Source of the DNA: Bifidobacterium mellis
GTDB taxonomy: Bacteria > Actinomycetota > Actinomycetes > Actinomycetales > Bifidobacteriaceae
DNA length: 64,000 bases
Direction of reading: 5' to 3'
Assembly: GCF_000967265.1 (NCBI RefSeq)
Contig: NZ_KQ033885.1
Coordinates: 1,035,538 to 1,099,537, forward strand
Part shown: piece by piece, positions 34,212-42,675 of the stretch
Layout of the letters: every line of letters starts with the position of its first letter
Numbering within the stretch: position 1 is the first letter of the stretch
The notes under the pieces: generated by a model
What the model was told of the DNA's origin: nothing
Databases searched by the model: none
What the model saw: only the letters and a program-made list of their open reading frames with translations
Program-made: the position numbers and the translations under genes

Positions 34212-34844
34212 TCAGTCGCTGCGCGAGGATCCCTTGGCCAAGGCCTTTAACTCTTCATATATTCTATCAACAGACTCGAACATTTGTTCGATAGGCTGGG
34301 ACCCGTCCACCAGCAGATCGGCCTGGGCGCGTCGCGAACTGCTGCTGGTCTGGGAACCGATGCGCTCAACAGCCTGGCTTCCAGTCATATGCCGCTGATT
34401 CACCATACGCGCAATCCTCACCTGGCTGGGGGCCTCCACCACCAGGACCCTGTCGAAATGAAACGGTATGGCTGATCCCACCTCGGTCAGCAGAGGCACC
34501 TCATGGACCACCACATCGGAACCGTCCAGCCAGGGCCGCTCGGCCTTGGCGGCCAGGTCATAGACCAGCGGATGGATGATGTCGTCCAAGTCCCTGCGAT
34601 CCCGGTCGGCCGTCGGCCCGCCGAAGACCCGTGCCGCCAAGGCTGACCTGTCCACCCCACCGTGACCGTCCCCGCAGTCTGAACCGAAGCGCTCCAGGAC
34701 CGGCCCCACGCCGGGCCCGCCCGGAGCGATGACCTCATGGGAGAGCCGGTCGTAGTCGATGACCCGGGCCCCGTCCTGAGCCAGCCGAGCCGCCACCGTG
34801 CTCTTGCCGGCCGCTATTCCGCCGGTCAATCCCACACGTATCAT
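34212..34844 (-). CDS. coaE: Dephospho-CoA kinase
   Basis: The enzyme has 210 residues and catalyses the final step of coenzyme A synthesis. The ATG at 34844 follows GGAGG with 6-base spacing and places the P-loop RVGLTGGIAAGKSTVAARL at the N-terminus. DYDRLSHEV and HPLVYDLAAKAE are family motifs. It lies between rpsA and uvrB on the same strand, an order shared by many actinobacteria. Its 3' part contains the SOS box for uvrB, which constrains codons near residues 185-190. Some actinobacterial CoaE proteins carry a C-terminal UPF0157 domain; this one does not. Confidence 0.95.
   Translation of the reverse strand: MIRVGLTGGIAAGKSTVAARLAQDGARVIDYDRLSHEVIAPGGPGVGPVLERFGSDCGDGHGGVDRSALAARVFGGPTADRDRRDLDDIIHPLVYDLAAKAERPWLDGSDVVVHEVPLLTEVGSAIPFHFDRVLVVEAPSQVRIARMVNQRHMTGSQAVERIGSQTSSSSRRAQADLLVDGSQPIEQMFESVDRIYEELKALAKGSSRSD
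34277..34290. promoter_or_regulatory. LexA (SOS) box upstream of uvrB, inside coaE
   Basis: CGAACATTTGTTCG matches the Gram-positive/actinobacterial LexA consensus CGAAC-N4-GTTCG and is identical to the box before umuD. It lies in the coding sequence of coaE, 104 bases from the uvrB start. Confidence 0.8.
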
Positions 34845-34881
34845 CCCGACCTCCCGCATATACCTTATGGCAGCGAATACA

Positions 34882-34917
34882 AATGGAGGGGCCCGACCGA
34901 GGCCGGACCCCTCCATT
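34882..34917 (-). terminator. rpsA terminator
   Basis: AATGGAGGGG and CCCCTCCATT pair perfectly over 10 bp, with further pairing in the loop, and are followed by TTTGTATT on the minus strand. It lies 14 bases after the rpsA stop. Confidence 0.75.
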
Positions 34918-34930
34918 CACCGCTTAATGC

Positions 34931-36436
34931 TCACTTCTTTTCCTTGAGCAGCTGCTCGCGCAGGGCGGCCAGCTGGTCGTCGGAGGCCAAAGTGCCCTCG
35001 GAGCTGGACTCCGAGCTGTAGTTGGTGGTCTCCTCGGAGCTCTGACGGCGGGAGCGGGAGCCGGCGGCAGGCGCCTGGGAGGACCGGCTGTCCTCGGCGG
35101 CCGAAGCCTCGGCGTTCTCCAGCTCCTTGGCCACGAAGGCCTTGTGCTGCTCCCAGAGGTCGTGGGCGGCCGCATACTGGGACTCCCACTCCTCCCGCTG
35201 CTTCTCGTAGCCGGCGATCCACTCGTTGCTCTCGGGGTCGAAGCCCTCGGGGTACTTGTAGTTGCCCTCCTCGTCGTACTCGGCGGGCATGCCGTAGATG
35301 GCCGGATCGAAGTCCTCGGAAGTCGGGTCGACGGAGTCGTCGGCCTGCTTGAGGGACAGGGAGATACGGCGGCGATCCAGGTCGACGTCGATGACCTTGA
35401 CGAAGATCTCCTCGCCCTGCTTGACCACGGTCTCGGGGTTCTCCACGTGGCGATTGGCCAGCTCGGAGATGTGGACCAGGCCCTCGATGCCGTCCTCGAC
35501 GGAGACGAAGACACCGAACTGCACGATCTTGGTGACCTTGCCCTTGACGATCTGTCCGGGCACGTGGGTCCGGGCGAAGCGCTGCCAAGGATCTTCCTGG
35601 GTGGCCTTGAGGGACAGCGAGATGCGCTCGCGGTCCATGTCGACATCCAGCACCTCGACGGTGACCTTGTCGCCCACCTTGACGACCTCGCTGGGGTGAT
35701 CGATGTGCTTCCAGGAGAGCTCGGAGACGTGGATCAGGCCGTCCACACCGCCCAGATCGACGAAGGCGCCGAAGTTGACGATGGAGCTGACCGTGCCCTC
35801 GCGGATCTGGCCCTTCTTGAGCTGGGCCATGAAGGTCTCGCGCACCTCGGACTGGGTCTCCTCCAGGTACTGGCGGCGGGAGAGGACCACGTTGTTGCGG
35901 TTCTTGTCCAGCTCCAGGATCTTGGCCTTGATCTTCTGCCCGATGTAGGGGGACAGGTCGCGTACGCGGCGCATCTCGACCAGGGATGCGGGCAGGAAGC
36001 CACGCAGGCCGATGTCGACGATGAGTCCGCCCTTGACGGCCTCGATGACGGTGCCCTCGACGACGCCGTCAGACTCCTTGATCTTCTCGATGTCGCCCCA
36101 GGCGCGCTCATACTGGGCACGCTTCTTGGACAGGATCAGGCGGCCTTCCTTGTCCTCCTTGGTGACGACCAGAGCCTCGATGGTGTCACCGACCTGGACC
36201 ACATCGTCGGGATCGACATCCTTCTTGATGGAAAGCTCGCGGGAGGGAATCACGCCCTCGGTCTTGTAGCCGATGTCCAGCAGAACCTCGTCATGGTCGA
36301 TCTTAACGACCGTCCCCTCGACCAGATCCCCATCGTCGAAGTTCTTGATGGTGGAATCGACTGCCTTGATGAAGTCTTCCTCGGACCCGATGTCATTGAC
36401 CGCGACCTGGGGGACTTCCTTCTTGTTCTCTGCCAT
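34931..36436 (-). CDS. rpsA: 30S ribosomal protein S1
   Basis: The protein has 501 residues with four S1 RNA-binding domains, visible from repeated GDLVEGTVVKIDHDEVLLDIG, VVEGTVIEAVKGGLIVDIG, IREGTVSSIVNFGAFVDLG and IVKGKVTKIVQFGVFVSVE patterns. This is the actinobacterial S1 architecture (four S1 repeats rather than six, with a disordered acidic/Ser tail). There is no Shine-Dalgarno before the ATG, only an A/U-rich leader, as known for rpsA of other bacteria where S1 regulates its own translation. It helps mRNA binding at the 30S subunit. Confidence 0.97.
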   Translation of the reverse strand: MAENKKEVPQVAVNDIGSEEDFIKAVDSTIKNFDDGDLVEGTVVKIDHDEVLLDIGYKTEGVIPSRELSIKKDVDPDDVVQVGDTIEALVVTKEDKEGRLILSKKRAQYERAWGDIEKIKESDGVVEGTVIEAVKGGLIVDIGLRGFLPASLVEMRRVRDLSPYIGQKIKAKILELDKNRNNVVLSRRQYLEETQSEVRETFMAQLKKGQIREGTVSSIVNFGAFVDLGGVDGLIHVSELSWKHIDHPSEVVKVGDKVTVEVLDVDMDRERISLSLKATQEDPWQRFARTHVPGQIVKGKVTKIVQFGVFVSVEDGIEGLVHISELANRHVENPETVVKQGEEIFVKVIDVDLDRRRISLSLKQADDSVDPTSEDFDPAIYGMPAEYDEEGNYKYPEGFDPESNEWIAGYEKQREEWESQYAAAHDLWEQHKAFVAKELENAEASAAEDSRSSQAPAAGSRSRRQSSEETTNYSSESSSEGTLASDDQLAALREQLLKEKK

Positions 36437-36538
36437 TAATTGAATTGTTTCTTGTATAGTTGGTGGATATTTTTCCGTATTGAGTTATGCGTTCCCGCCG
36501 GTGGGCGCGAACATTCTCCATGATAGGAGACACCACGG

Positions 36539-37459
36539 TCATTGTCGCCGGGGAGCCTCGGGCGTGTCGCAGGCAGGGATTCCGGCGGCCCGCTCAGCGG
36601 ATTCGACCACGTTGACCAGGAGCATGGCCCGGGTCATGGGTCCCACCCCGCCGGGGTTGGGCGTATAGGCGGCTGCAGACAGCCTGGCGGCCGGATCGAT
36701 GTCGCCCTTGACCCGCCAACGCCCCTCCTGCTGATCCCGGATTCGCGAGACGCCCACATCCACCAGGACGGCACCCTGGCGAACCTGGTCCGGGCCAACC
36801 AGCCCGGCCTGACCCACAGCTGCGATGATCACGTCAGCCCTGCGCAGGTGGGCATCGATATCCCTGGTGCGGGTATGGCAGAGGGTCACGGTGGCATCCA
36901 CCCCACGGTTGGTCAGGAGCAGCCCGATGGTGCGGCCCACGGTCAATCCTCGGCCCAGCACGCAGACCTCCTTGCCGGCCAGGTCAATCCCGTGATGGTC
37001 CAGCAGATACAGGATCCCCCGCGGTGTGCAGGGCAGAGGGGTCCGCACCCGGCCGTCGGTATGCAGGACCAGCTGGCCCAGGTTGTATGGATGCATGCCG
37101 TCGGCGTCCTTGGCCGGATCGATATGATCGATGATTTCCGTGGTATCCACGCCCTCGGGCAGGGGCAGCTGGACGATGTAGCCGGTGCAGTCAGGGTCCT
37201 GGTTGAGCTGATCCACCGCAGCGAGAATCCGCTCCTTGCCGGCGTCGGCGGGCAGATCGATCCTGATCGACCGGATGCCCACCTGGCTGCAGTCACGATG
37301 CTTGCCCTCCACATACTTGAGCGAGCCAGGGTCCTCCCCCACCAGAATGGTCCCCAGGCCAGGAGTGCGTCCCATGGCCGTCAGCCTCGCCACGCGAGCG
37401 CGCAGGTCCTCCTTGAGTTCCGCAGCCGCCGCCTTGCCGTCCAGTTTCACTGCAGTCAA
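36539..37459 (-). CDS. folD: Bifunctional methylenetetrahydrofolate dehydrogenase/cyclohydrolase
   Basis: About 306 residues from a TTG at 37459 (GGAG 5 bases upstream), giving [16 protein letters not shown]; no ATG fits, and the frame upstream is unsupported. FolD motifs: the catalytic Lys in [17 protein letters not shown] (family YVxxK pattern), [16 protein letters not shown] and [21 protein letters not shown], followed by the Rossmann [17 protein letters not shown]. It interconverts methylene-, methenyl- and formyl-THF with NADP. In the usual VGRSxxVGxP motif this protein reads [11 protein letters not shown], so the common serine is Gly. A 3-codon ATG-Tyr-stop frame overlaps the TTG. Confidence 0.93.
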   Translation of the reverse strand: MTAVKLDGKAAAAELKEDLRARVARLTAMGRTPGLGTILVGEDPGSLKYVEGKHRDCSQVGIRSIRIDLPADAGKERILAAVDQLNQDPDCTGYIVQLPLPEGVDTTEIIDHIDPAKDADGMHPYNLGQLVLHTDGRVRTPLPCTPRGILYLLDHHGIDLAGKEVCVLGRGLTVGRTIGLLLTNRGVDATVTLCHTRTRDIDAHLRRADVIIAAVGQAGLVGPDQVRQGAVLVDVGVSRIRDQQEGRWRVKGDIDPAARLSAAAYTPNPGGVGPMTRAMLLVNVVESAERAAGIPACDTPEAPRRQ

Positions 37460-37609
37460 TACATCTCCATCATCCAAGCGGGCGCAAACCCTTGTCGAAG
37501 CCGTCTGGGCCAGACTAGCGCAGATTCCTCCCCGACCGGAAGCATCGTCCAAGAGCCGGTACGGAAGACTTGGCGATGAAGTTGCGCGCTGTCCTCTCCC
37601 CAGCGATAA

Positions 37610-37624
37610 TGAGAATCATGCTCA
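37610..37624. promoter_or_regulatory. Zur/Fur-type metalloregulator box
   Basis: TGAGAATCATGCTCA is a near-palindrome (12 of 15 positions symmetric) matching the Fur-family pattern TGANAATNATTNTCA. It is 44 bases upstream of the metal ABC ATPase start. Confidence 0.6.
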
Positions 37625-37668
37625 ATAAGAGCAGGATCACCAATTGGAATGCCTGCGGGAAGGACGCC

Positions 37669-38544
37669 ATGCACAAGGACACGGATAGAACATCCACGCA
37701 GGCCTGCATCGTCTTCGACCATGCCGCCATCCGGCGATCCGGGCGGCTGATCTGGTCGGAGGGGACCTTCACCATCCCCTCGGGAACCGTGACCGCCATC
37801 GTGGGCACCAACGGCACCGGCAAGACCAGCATGATGCAGGCCGAGCTGGGTCTGCTTCCCCTGGATGCCGGCAGTCTGCAGGTCCTGGGGCAGCCGGCCG
37901 GCCAGGCCAACGACCGCATCGGCTACGTACCCCAGAGCTACACCTCGGACATCGACTCCAACCTGACGGCCGAACAGTCCGTCCTGCTGGGGCTGACCGG
38001 CACCCGCTTCGGCATCCACCCCGTCACCCGGCAGGACCGCGAGCGCGCCAGAAAGGCCATGCGCTTCGTCGGCGTGGAGGACAGGGCCCACCTGCGCCTG
38101 TCCCAGCTCTCCGGTGGCCTGCGACAGCGGGTGGCCATCGCCCAGGCCCTGGTCTGCGATCCTGACCTGCTCATGCTGGACGAGCCCCTGGCCAATCTGG
38201 ACCTGGCCGGGCAGCGAGCCACCGTCCACCTGCTGGCACAGCTCAACAGCCGTCTGGGCATGACCATCCAGGTGGTGGCCCACGACCTAAACATGCTGCT
38301 GCCTGTGCTGACCGGGGCGGTCTACCTGCTGGACGGGCATCCCCACTACGCCCGCATGGACGACGTGCTGGACTCGGACCTGCTCACCCACCTCTACGGC
38401 ACCAAGGTGGAGGTGGTCACCACTCCCCAGGGGGACATGTTCGTGGCCCCCGACATGGACGAGCCGATCGGCCCCGTCCACAATCGCTACCAACCCAGCC
38501 AGGTGGCCCGCCTGCACAGGGCGGACCGGGAAAGGACCTCATGA
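37669..38544 (+). CDS. Metal (Zn/Mn-type) ABC transporter ATP-binding protein
   Basis: The protein has 291 residues from the ATG at 37669 (GGAAGGA ribosome site); the open frame before it is not supported. It contains Walker A GTNGTGKTS, the Q-loop YVPQSY, signature LSGGLRQRVAIAQAL and Walker B LLMLDEPLANLD. The sequence type and the ABC-3 family permease overlapping its stop codon place it in the ZnuC/MntB-type divalent-metal importers. A Fur/Zur-type box precedes it, favouring zinc, though manganese is possible. No substrate-binding lipoprotein gene lies next to it. The C-terminus carries an extra 40-residue tail. Confidence 0.88.
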   Translation: MHKDTDRTSTQACIVFDHAAIRRSGRLIWSEGTFTIPSGTVTAIVGTNGTGKTSMMQAELGLLPLDAGSLQVLGQPAGQANDRIGYVPQSYTSDIDSNLTAEQSVLLGLTGTRFGIHPVTRQDRERARKAMRFVGVEDRAHLRLSQLSGGLRQRVAIAQALVCDPDLLMLDEPLANLDLAGQRATVHLLAQLNSRLGMTIQVVAHDLNMLLPVLTGAVYLLDGHPHYARMDDVLDSDLLTHLYGTKVEVVTTPQGDMFVAPDMDEPIGPVHNRYQPSQVARLHRADRERTS

Positions 38545-39368
38545 CCACGCCAGTCTTCGACCCACATTGGACGGAGATCCTCGCCGCCCCCTTCATGCGC
38601 AACGCCATGGTGGCCGGATTGTGCATCGCCGTGGCCGCCGGAGCCATGGGCTACTTCACCATCGCCAGACACTCCACCTTCGCCGCCCATGCCCTGGCCC
38701 ACATCGGCCTGCCCGGCGCCACGGGGGCCGTCCTGCTGGGGCTGCCGGTCTCTGCCGGCATGGGGCTGTTCGCCCTGGGCGGGGCGCTGGTCATCGGAGC
38801 CCTGGGCAAGCGGGCCTCCCAGAGGGAGATCGCCACGGGCACGGTCCTGGCCTTCGCCACCGGTCTGGGGCTCTTCTTCGCCAGGATGTCCAGTTCGGCC
38901 TCCCAGCAGATGCAGGCCATCCTCTTCGGATCCATCCTGACCATCACCCGGGGCCAGGTCATCGGCTTCATAATCTTCGATGCAATCCTGCTGATCCTGC
39001 TGGCCCTGATCTACCGGCCCCTGCTCTTCAGCTCCCTGGATGAGCAGGTGGCCCAGGCCCGTGGCGTGCCCATCGGGCTGATGAACCTGACCTTCATGGC
39101 CATCATGGCGGGGGTCATCACCATCGCCGTGCCGGCGGTGGGGACCCTGCTCATCTTCGCCCTGGTCGTCACCCCGGCGGCCACGGCCAACATCCTGGTG
39201 GCCTCTCCCCTGCGGGCCATGCTCCTGTCGGGACTGATCTGCCTGGCTTCCATCTGGGGAGGTCTGGTGATTTCGGCCATGGTGCCAGCCCCTCCAAGCT
39301 TCGTCATCGTGACCCTGTCCACCCTCTTCTGGGCTCTGGCCAAGGGATGGGCCGCACTGCGCGCCTGA
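38541..39368 (+). CDS. Metal ABC transporter permease, ABC-3 family
   Basis: The protein has 275 residues with about eight membrane helices and ABC-3 family features: MGYFTIARHSTFAAHALAHI near the N-terminus with conserved His residues, then GSILTITRGQV and VGTLLIFALVVTPAATANIL. The start ATG overlaps the ATPase stop codon (ATGA), so both are made together. It forms the membrane channel of a zinc/manganese-type importer. It converges with ispF with only 6 bases between the stop codons and no visible terminator. Confidence 0.9.
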   Translation: MTTPVFDPHWTEILAAPFMRNAMVAGLCIAVAAGAMGYFTIARHSTFAAHALAHIGLPGATGAVLLGLPVSAGMGLFALGGALVIGALGKRASQREIATGTVLAFATGLGLFFARMSSSASQQMQAILFGSILTITRGQVIGFIIFDAILLILLALIYRPLLFSSLDEQVAQARGVPIGLMNLTFMAIMAGVITIAVPAVGTLLIFALVVTPAATANILVASPLRAMLLSGLICLASIWGGLVISAMVPAPPSFVIVTLSTLFWALAKGWAALRA

Positions 39369-39374
39369 TGCCGG

Positions 39375-39854
39375 TCAGCCCACCAGGGCGGCGGCCATGA
39401 CGGCGATGCCCTCGTTGTGACCGGTAAAGCCCATGCCATCAGTGGTGGTTGCTGTCAGCCGAACCGGTGCACCAACAGCCTGGCTCATGGCCTGCTGGGC
39501 CAGGTGACGACGGGAGGCAATCCTGGGGCGCTGTCCGACGATGACCAGGGAGGCGTTGAGCAGCCTGCGACCGTGCCCATGCAGGCAGTCCACGGTCTTC
39601 TCCAGCATGGCCGCCCCATGCATGCCCGCTCCGGGGGCCTGTGATCCCAGGCCGAACAGGGTGCCGATGTCGCCCAGGTCGGCTGCTGACAGCATGGCAT
39701 CGATCAGGGCATGGGCGGCCGCATCGCCGTCGGAATCGCCCAGTAGGCCAGGGGTTCCCTCATCCCAGGACAGGCAGGCCAGCCAGAGGGGACGCCCGCC
39801 GGTCGGGTCGAAGCGATGCGCGTCAAAGCCCAGTCCGACGCTTGGATGCCCCAT
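39375..39854 (-). CDS. ispF: 2-C-methyl-D-erythritol 2,4-cyclodiphosphate synthase
   Basis: The enzyme has 159 residues and forms the cyclic diphosphate of the MEP isoprenoid pathway. The zinc-binding DxH appears as GLGFDAHRF. The LLGDSDGDAAAHALIDAML motif has the third zinc histidine, and TATTTDGMGFTGHNEGIA is the C-terminal active-site part (family consensus KATTxExLGFxGxxEGI, here with D-G-M for E-x-L). It starts 14 bases after carD; the carD-ispF neighbourhood is common in actinobacteria. No ispD is adjacent. Confidence 0.93.
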   Translation of the reverse strand: MGHPSVGLGFDAHRFDPTGGRPLWLACLSWDEGTPGLLGDSDGDAAAHALIDAMLSAADLGDIGTLFGLGSQAPGAGMHGAAMLEKTVDCLHGHGRRLLNASLVIVGQRPRIASRRHLAQQAMSQAVGAPVRLTATTTDGMGFTGHNEGIAVMAAALVG

Positions 39855-39868
39855 GACCGGCCCCGGCC

Positions 39869-40489
39869 TCAGCGCTTGGCCTTGGTCTTGCCCTTGCCCT
39901 TGTTCTTGGCGGCCTCCTGGGCCACCCGTGCCAGGGTCTTGGAAGCCGGCTCCTTGGGAGACTTGGTATGGTGCTTGTCGTCGCCGGGCATAGGCTCCGC
40001 ATAGCCCAGGTTGACATCCAGCAGACGCTGGGCCTCGTCCTCGTCCAGCTTCTCGGACAGGGCAATCTCGGAGGTCAGGATCTTGCGGGCCTTGATCAGC
40101 ATCCGCTTCTCGCCCGCCGACAGCCCATGTTCGTCCACGTCACGCTGGGAGAGGTCGCGCACCACCTCGGCGATCTTGTTGACCTCGCCGGTGGCGATCT
40201 TCTCCACGTTCAGCTTGTAGCGGCGTGACCAGTTCATCTCCTTCTCCTCGACCACCGGGGTGCGCAGGATCTCGAAGACCTTGGCCACCGCCTTGGCGTC
40301 GACGATGTCCCTGACGCCCACCTTGGCCGCGTTCTCGACGGGGACGTTGATGACCAGCCCGTCAGAGGAGAGCACGGACAGCTGCAGGTACTTGCGGGTG
40401 ACGCCCTTGACGGTCCGTTCGGTGATGGCATCCACCCTGGCGGCCCCATGACGCGGATAGACGACCATGTCACCGACCTTGTAACCCAT
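39869..40489 (-). CDS. carD: CarD/CdnL-family RNA polymerase-binding regulator
   Basis: The protein has 206 residues from the ATG at 40489 (GGAGGACAT just upstream); the longer open frame upstream is not supported. The N-terminal RNA-polymerase interaction domain reads KVGDMVVYPRHGAARVDAIT, followed by the helical DNA-binding part including the conserved NWSRRYK tryptophan. The C-terminus has a Lys-rich extension (NKGKGKTKAKR) longer than the usual 160-residue mycobacterial protein. CarD stabilises open promoter complexes, notably at rRNA promoters. It is divergent from the OmpR-type regulator gene. Confidence 0.93.
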   Translation of the reverse strand: MGYKVGDMVVYPRHGAARVDAITERTVKGVTRKYLQLSVLSSDGLVINVPVENAAKVGVRDIVDAKAVAKVFEILRTPVVEEKEMNWSRRYKLNVEKIATGEVNKIAEVVRDLSQRDVDEHGLSAGEKRMLIKARKILTSEIALSEKLDEDEAQRLLDVNLGYAEPMPGDDKHHTKSPKEPASKTLARVAQEAAKNKGKGKTKAKR

Positions 40490-40712
40490 ATGTCCTCCAG
40501 AACGAGTCGATAAAATACCATACAATAATGTCATTGCGCATGGACTTGCCGATGGGGCTCGGAGGCGACGCGATTCTCTGCGAGCACACTTCCCCTGGAG
40601 GCTCTGAAGACTATTCTGGAAGAAACGACGGTGGTGGAACGAATGCCGGCAAGGCTCCACCCCGCATGACGAGCATCGTTTTGCGGATCAGTGATCGAAG
40701 ACAGAGGTAGGC

Positions 40713-41456
40713 ATGATCAAAAACACAAGCCGCTACACTACACCCAGCACCATCCTGGTGGTTGAGGATGAACCCACCCTGGCCACCGCCATCGCCCAGC
40801 GCATCACCGCCGAAGGGTGGACGGCACGGGTGGCCTCGGACGGTGCCAGCGCCGTGCAGGCCGCATCCCAGATCAAACCCGACCTGGTCATCATGGACAT
40901 CATGCTGCCCATCATGGATGGACTGGAGGCCACCAAGCGGATCGTGGCCGAGCGGCCGGTGCCGGTGCTGATTCTGACCGCCCGGGACGACGAGGCCGAC
41001 AAGGTGACCGGTCTGGGCGCCGGGGCCGACGACTACATGACCAAGCCCTTCTCCATGCGCGAGCTGATCGCCCGCTGCAAGGCCCTCCTGCGCCGGGTGG
41101 AGCGGGCCAAGGTCATCGCCAAGAACTCCGAGAACGAGAAGGTGCTGGACTTCGGATCCCTGGTCATCGACCCGGCCCAGCGCATCGTGACCCTGCGCGG
41201 GGAGCAGATCCACCTGACCCCCACCGAATTCGACCTGCTGGCCACGCTGGCCCGTCGGCCCAAGTCCGTGCTCACCCGCGAGAAGCTGCTGGAGGAGGTC
41301 TGGGACTGGGTGGATGCCTCGGGCACCAGGACGGTGGACTCCCACGTCAAGGCCCTGCGCCACAAGCTGGGTTCACAGATGATCCGCACCGTGCACGGAG
41401 TGGGCTACGCCTTCGAACCGCCCGAGGACCAGGAGCAGGAGAAAGATCAGCGGTAG
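40713..41456 (+). CDS. OmpR/PhoB-family response regulator
   Basis: The protein has 247 residues. The receiver domain contains ILVVEDEPTLATAI, the phosphoacceptor in LVIMDIMLPIMDG, and Lys in YMTKPFSMREL. The C-terminal winged helix has LTPTEFDLLATLARRPKSVLT and RTVDSHVKALRHKLG with RTVHGVGYAFE. AGAGGTAGGC precedes the ATG. The sensor kinase gene follows after 9 bases, so they form one operon. The signal and target genes are not evident; umuDC and DNA repair genes downstream are separately controlled. Confidence 0.92.
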   Translation: MIKNTSRYTTPSTILVVEDEPTLATAIAQRITAEGWTARVASDGASAVQAASQIKPDLVIMDIMLPIMDGLEATKRIVAERPVPVLILTARDDEADKVTGLGAGADDYMTKPFSMRELIARCKALLRRVERAKVIAKNSENEKVLDFGSLVIDPAQRIVTLRGEQIHLTPTEFDLLATLARRPKSVLTREKLLEEVWDWVDASGTRTVDSHVKALRHKLGSQMIRTVHGVGYAFEPPEDQEQEKDQR

Positions 41457-41465
41457 CGACCGCGG

Positions 41466-42605
41466 ATGTACGCCATGAACAAGGACGGCAGAAGCCGGCG
41501 CAAGGGGCCCGGTCTGAGTGCGCGGGTGGACCGCGAACGGCCCATCGGATCCTTCGCCTCACTGAAGGTGGAGCTGAGTGTCCTGATCATCATCTCCACA
41601 GCCATCGCCTTCGTCATGGCCTGGTTCCTGCTGAAGATGGGCTGGAGCGGCTGGATCGCCATGCCGCTGACCCTGGTGGTGGCCCTGGGGATCACCTACT
41701 TCTTTTCCCGAGGGCTCACCGCCCCCCTGCGGCAGATGCGGGATGCGGCCGAAGCCATGGCCGACGGGGACTACACGGTCCGGGTCCACGCCACCACGAC
41801 CAGCCATGACGAGGTGGGGCTCCTGGCCCAGTCCTTCAACGAGATGGCCGAGGAGCTCCAGCATGCCGACCAGATGCGCCGGGACATGGTGGCCAATGTC
41901 AGCCACGAGCTGCGCACCCCCGTCTCGGCCCTGCAGGCCATGGTGGAGAACATGGCGGACGGGGTGACCGAGCCCACACCAGCCAACCTGGAGGGGATTC
42001 TGGAACAGACCCACCGGCTGTCCGACCTGATCGCCTTCCTGCTGGACCTGTCGCGGATGGAGGCCGGTGCCGCCAGCCTGCAGATCGAGGACTTCGACTT
42101 CGGGGATTTCATCGACGAGACCCTTCAGCCCCTGGCCATAGCCGATGCCGGGCACGCCCACGACATCCAGGTTGATCTGGAGAAGGGTCTGAGGATGGAG
42201 GGCGACCAGGACCGGCTGCGCCAGCTCTTCACCAACGTCATCAGCAATGCACTGAAGCACTCGGCCGACGGCACCACGGTGCTGATTCAGGCCCACGAGG
42301 ACCGGCAGCGGGAGACCATAGTCACCAACGTGGTCAACTTCGGCTCGCAGATACCCCCCGAGGCCCGCACCGACATCTTCCGGCGCTTCGTCAAGGGCAA
42401 GGCCGGGCCGGGCACCGAGTCGGGAGGCACCGGGCTGGGGCTGTCCATCGCCCGCTGGGCGGCCCAGCTGCATGGGGGCCAGGTGCAGGTGGTGGACGAT
42501 TCGCGTGGAGCGGACTTCGAGATCACCCTGCCCAGATATCACCGCGACCCCGACGAGGACGAGGGGGACGTGGACCGCTCCGGCGGGCCCGACGCGCCGC
42601 ATTGA
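41466..42605 (+). CDS. Sensor histidine kinase with HAMP domain
   Basis: The protein has 379 residues; a second ATG at 41475 could be the start. Two hydrophobic segments (about 34-57 and 64-82) are separated by only a few residues, so there is almost no extracellular sensor domain. HAMP follows (LTAPLRQMRDAAEAMADGDY), then the phosphoacceptor ANVSHELRTPVSALQAM, N-box LFTNVISNALKHSADG, and G-boxes SGGTGLGLSIARW. Kinases of this layout usually sense the membrane itself or a partner protein. It forms a pair with the OmpR-type regulator upstream. Confidence 0.92.
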   Translation: MYAMNKDGRSRRKGPGLSARVDRERPIGSFASLKVELSVLIIISTAIAFVMAWFLLKMGWSGWIAMPLTLVVALGITYFFSRGLTAPLRQMRDAAEAMADGDYTVRVHATTTSHDEVGLLAQSFNEMAEELQHADQMRRDMVANVSHELRTPVSALQAMVENMADGVTEPTPANLEGILEQTHRLSDLIAFLLDLSRMEAGAASLQIEDFDFGDFIDETLQPLAIADAGHAHDIQVDLEKGLRMEGDQDRLRQLFTNVISNALKHSADGTTVLIQAHEDRQRETIVTNVVNFGSQIPPEARTDIFRRFVKGKAGPGTESGGTGLGLSIARWAAQLHGGQVQVVDDSRGADFEITLPRYHRDPDEDEGDVDRSGGPDAPH

Positions 42606-42650
42606 CGGGGAGGCGCACTTCGGCTCATAATGAAATCGAACATTTGTTCG
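42602..42650 (+). promoter_or_regulatory. umuDC promoter with LexA (SOS) box
   Basis: TTGACG (42602-42607, overlapping the kinase stop codon) and CATAAT (42626-42631) have an 18-bp spacer. CGAACATTTGTTCG at 42637-42650 is a perfect SOS box covering the expected transcription start, 26 bases before umuD. Confidence 0.8.
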
Positions 42651-42675
42651 AATGTCATCGAGTTCGAGGTGTGCC

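Noticed and set aside
40528-40710. 60-codon plus frame between carD and the response regulator
   Set aside because: No protein-like pattern; the interval is a divergent promoter region.
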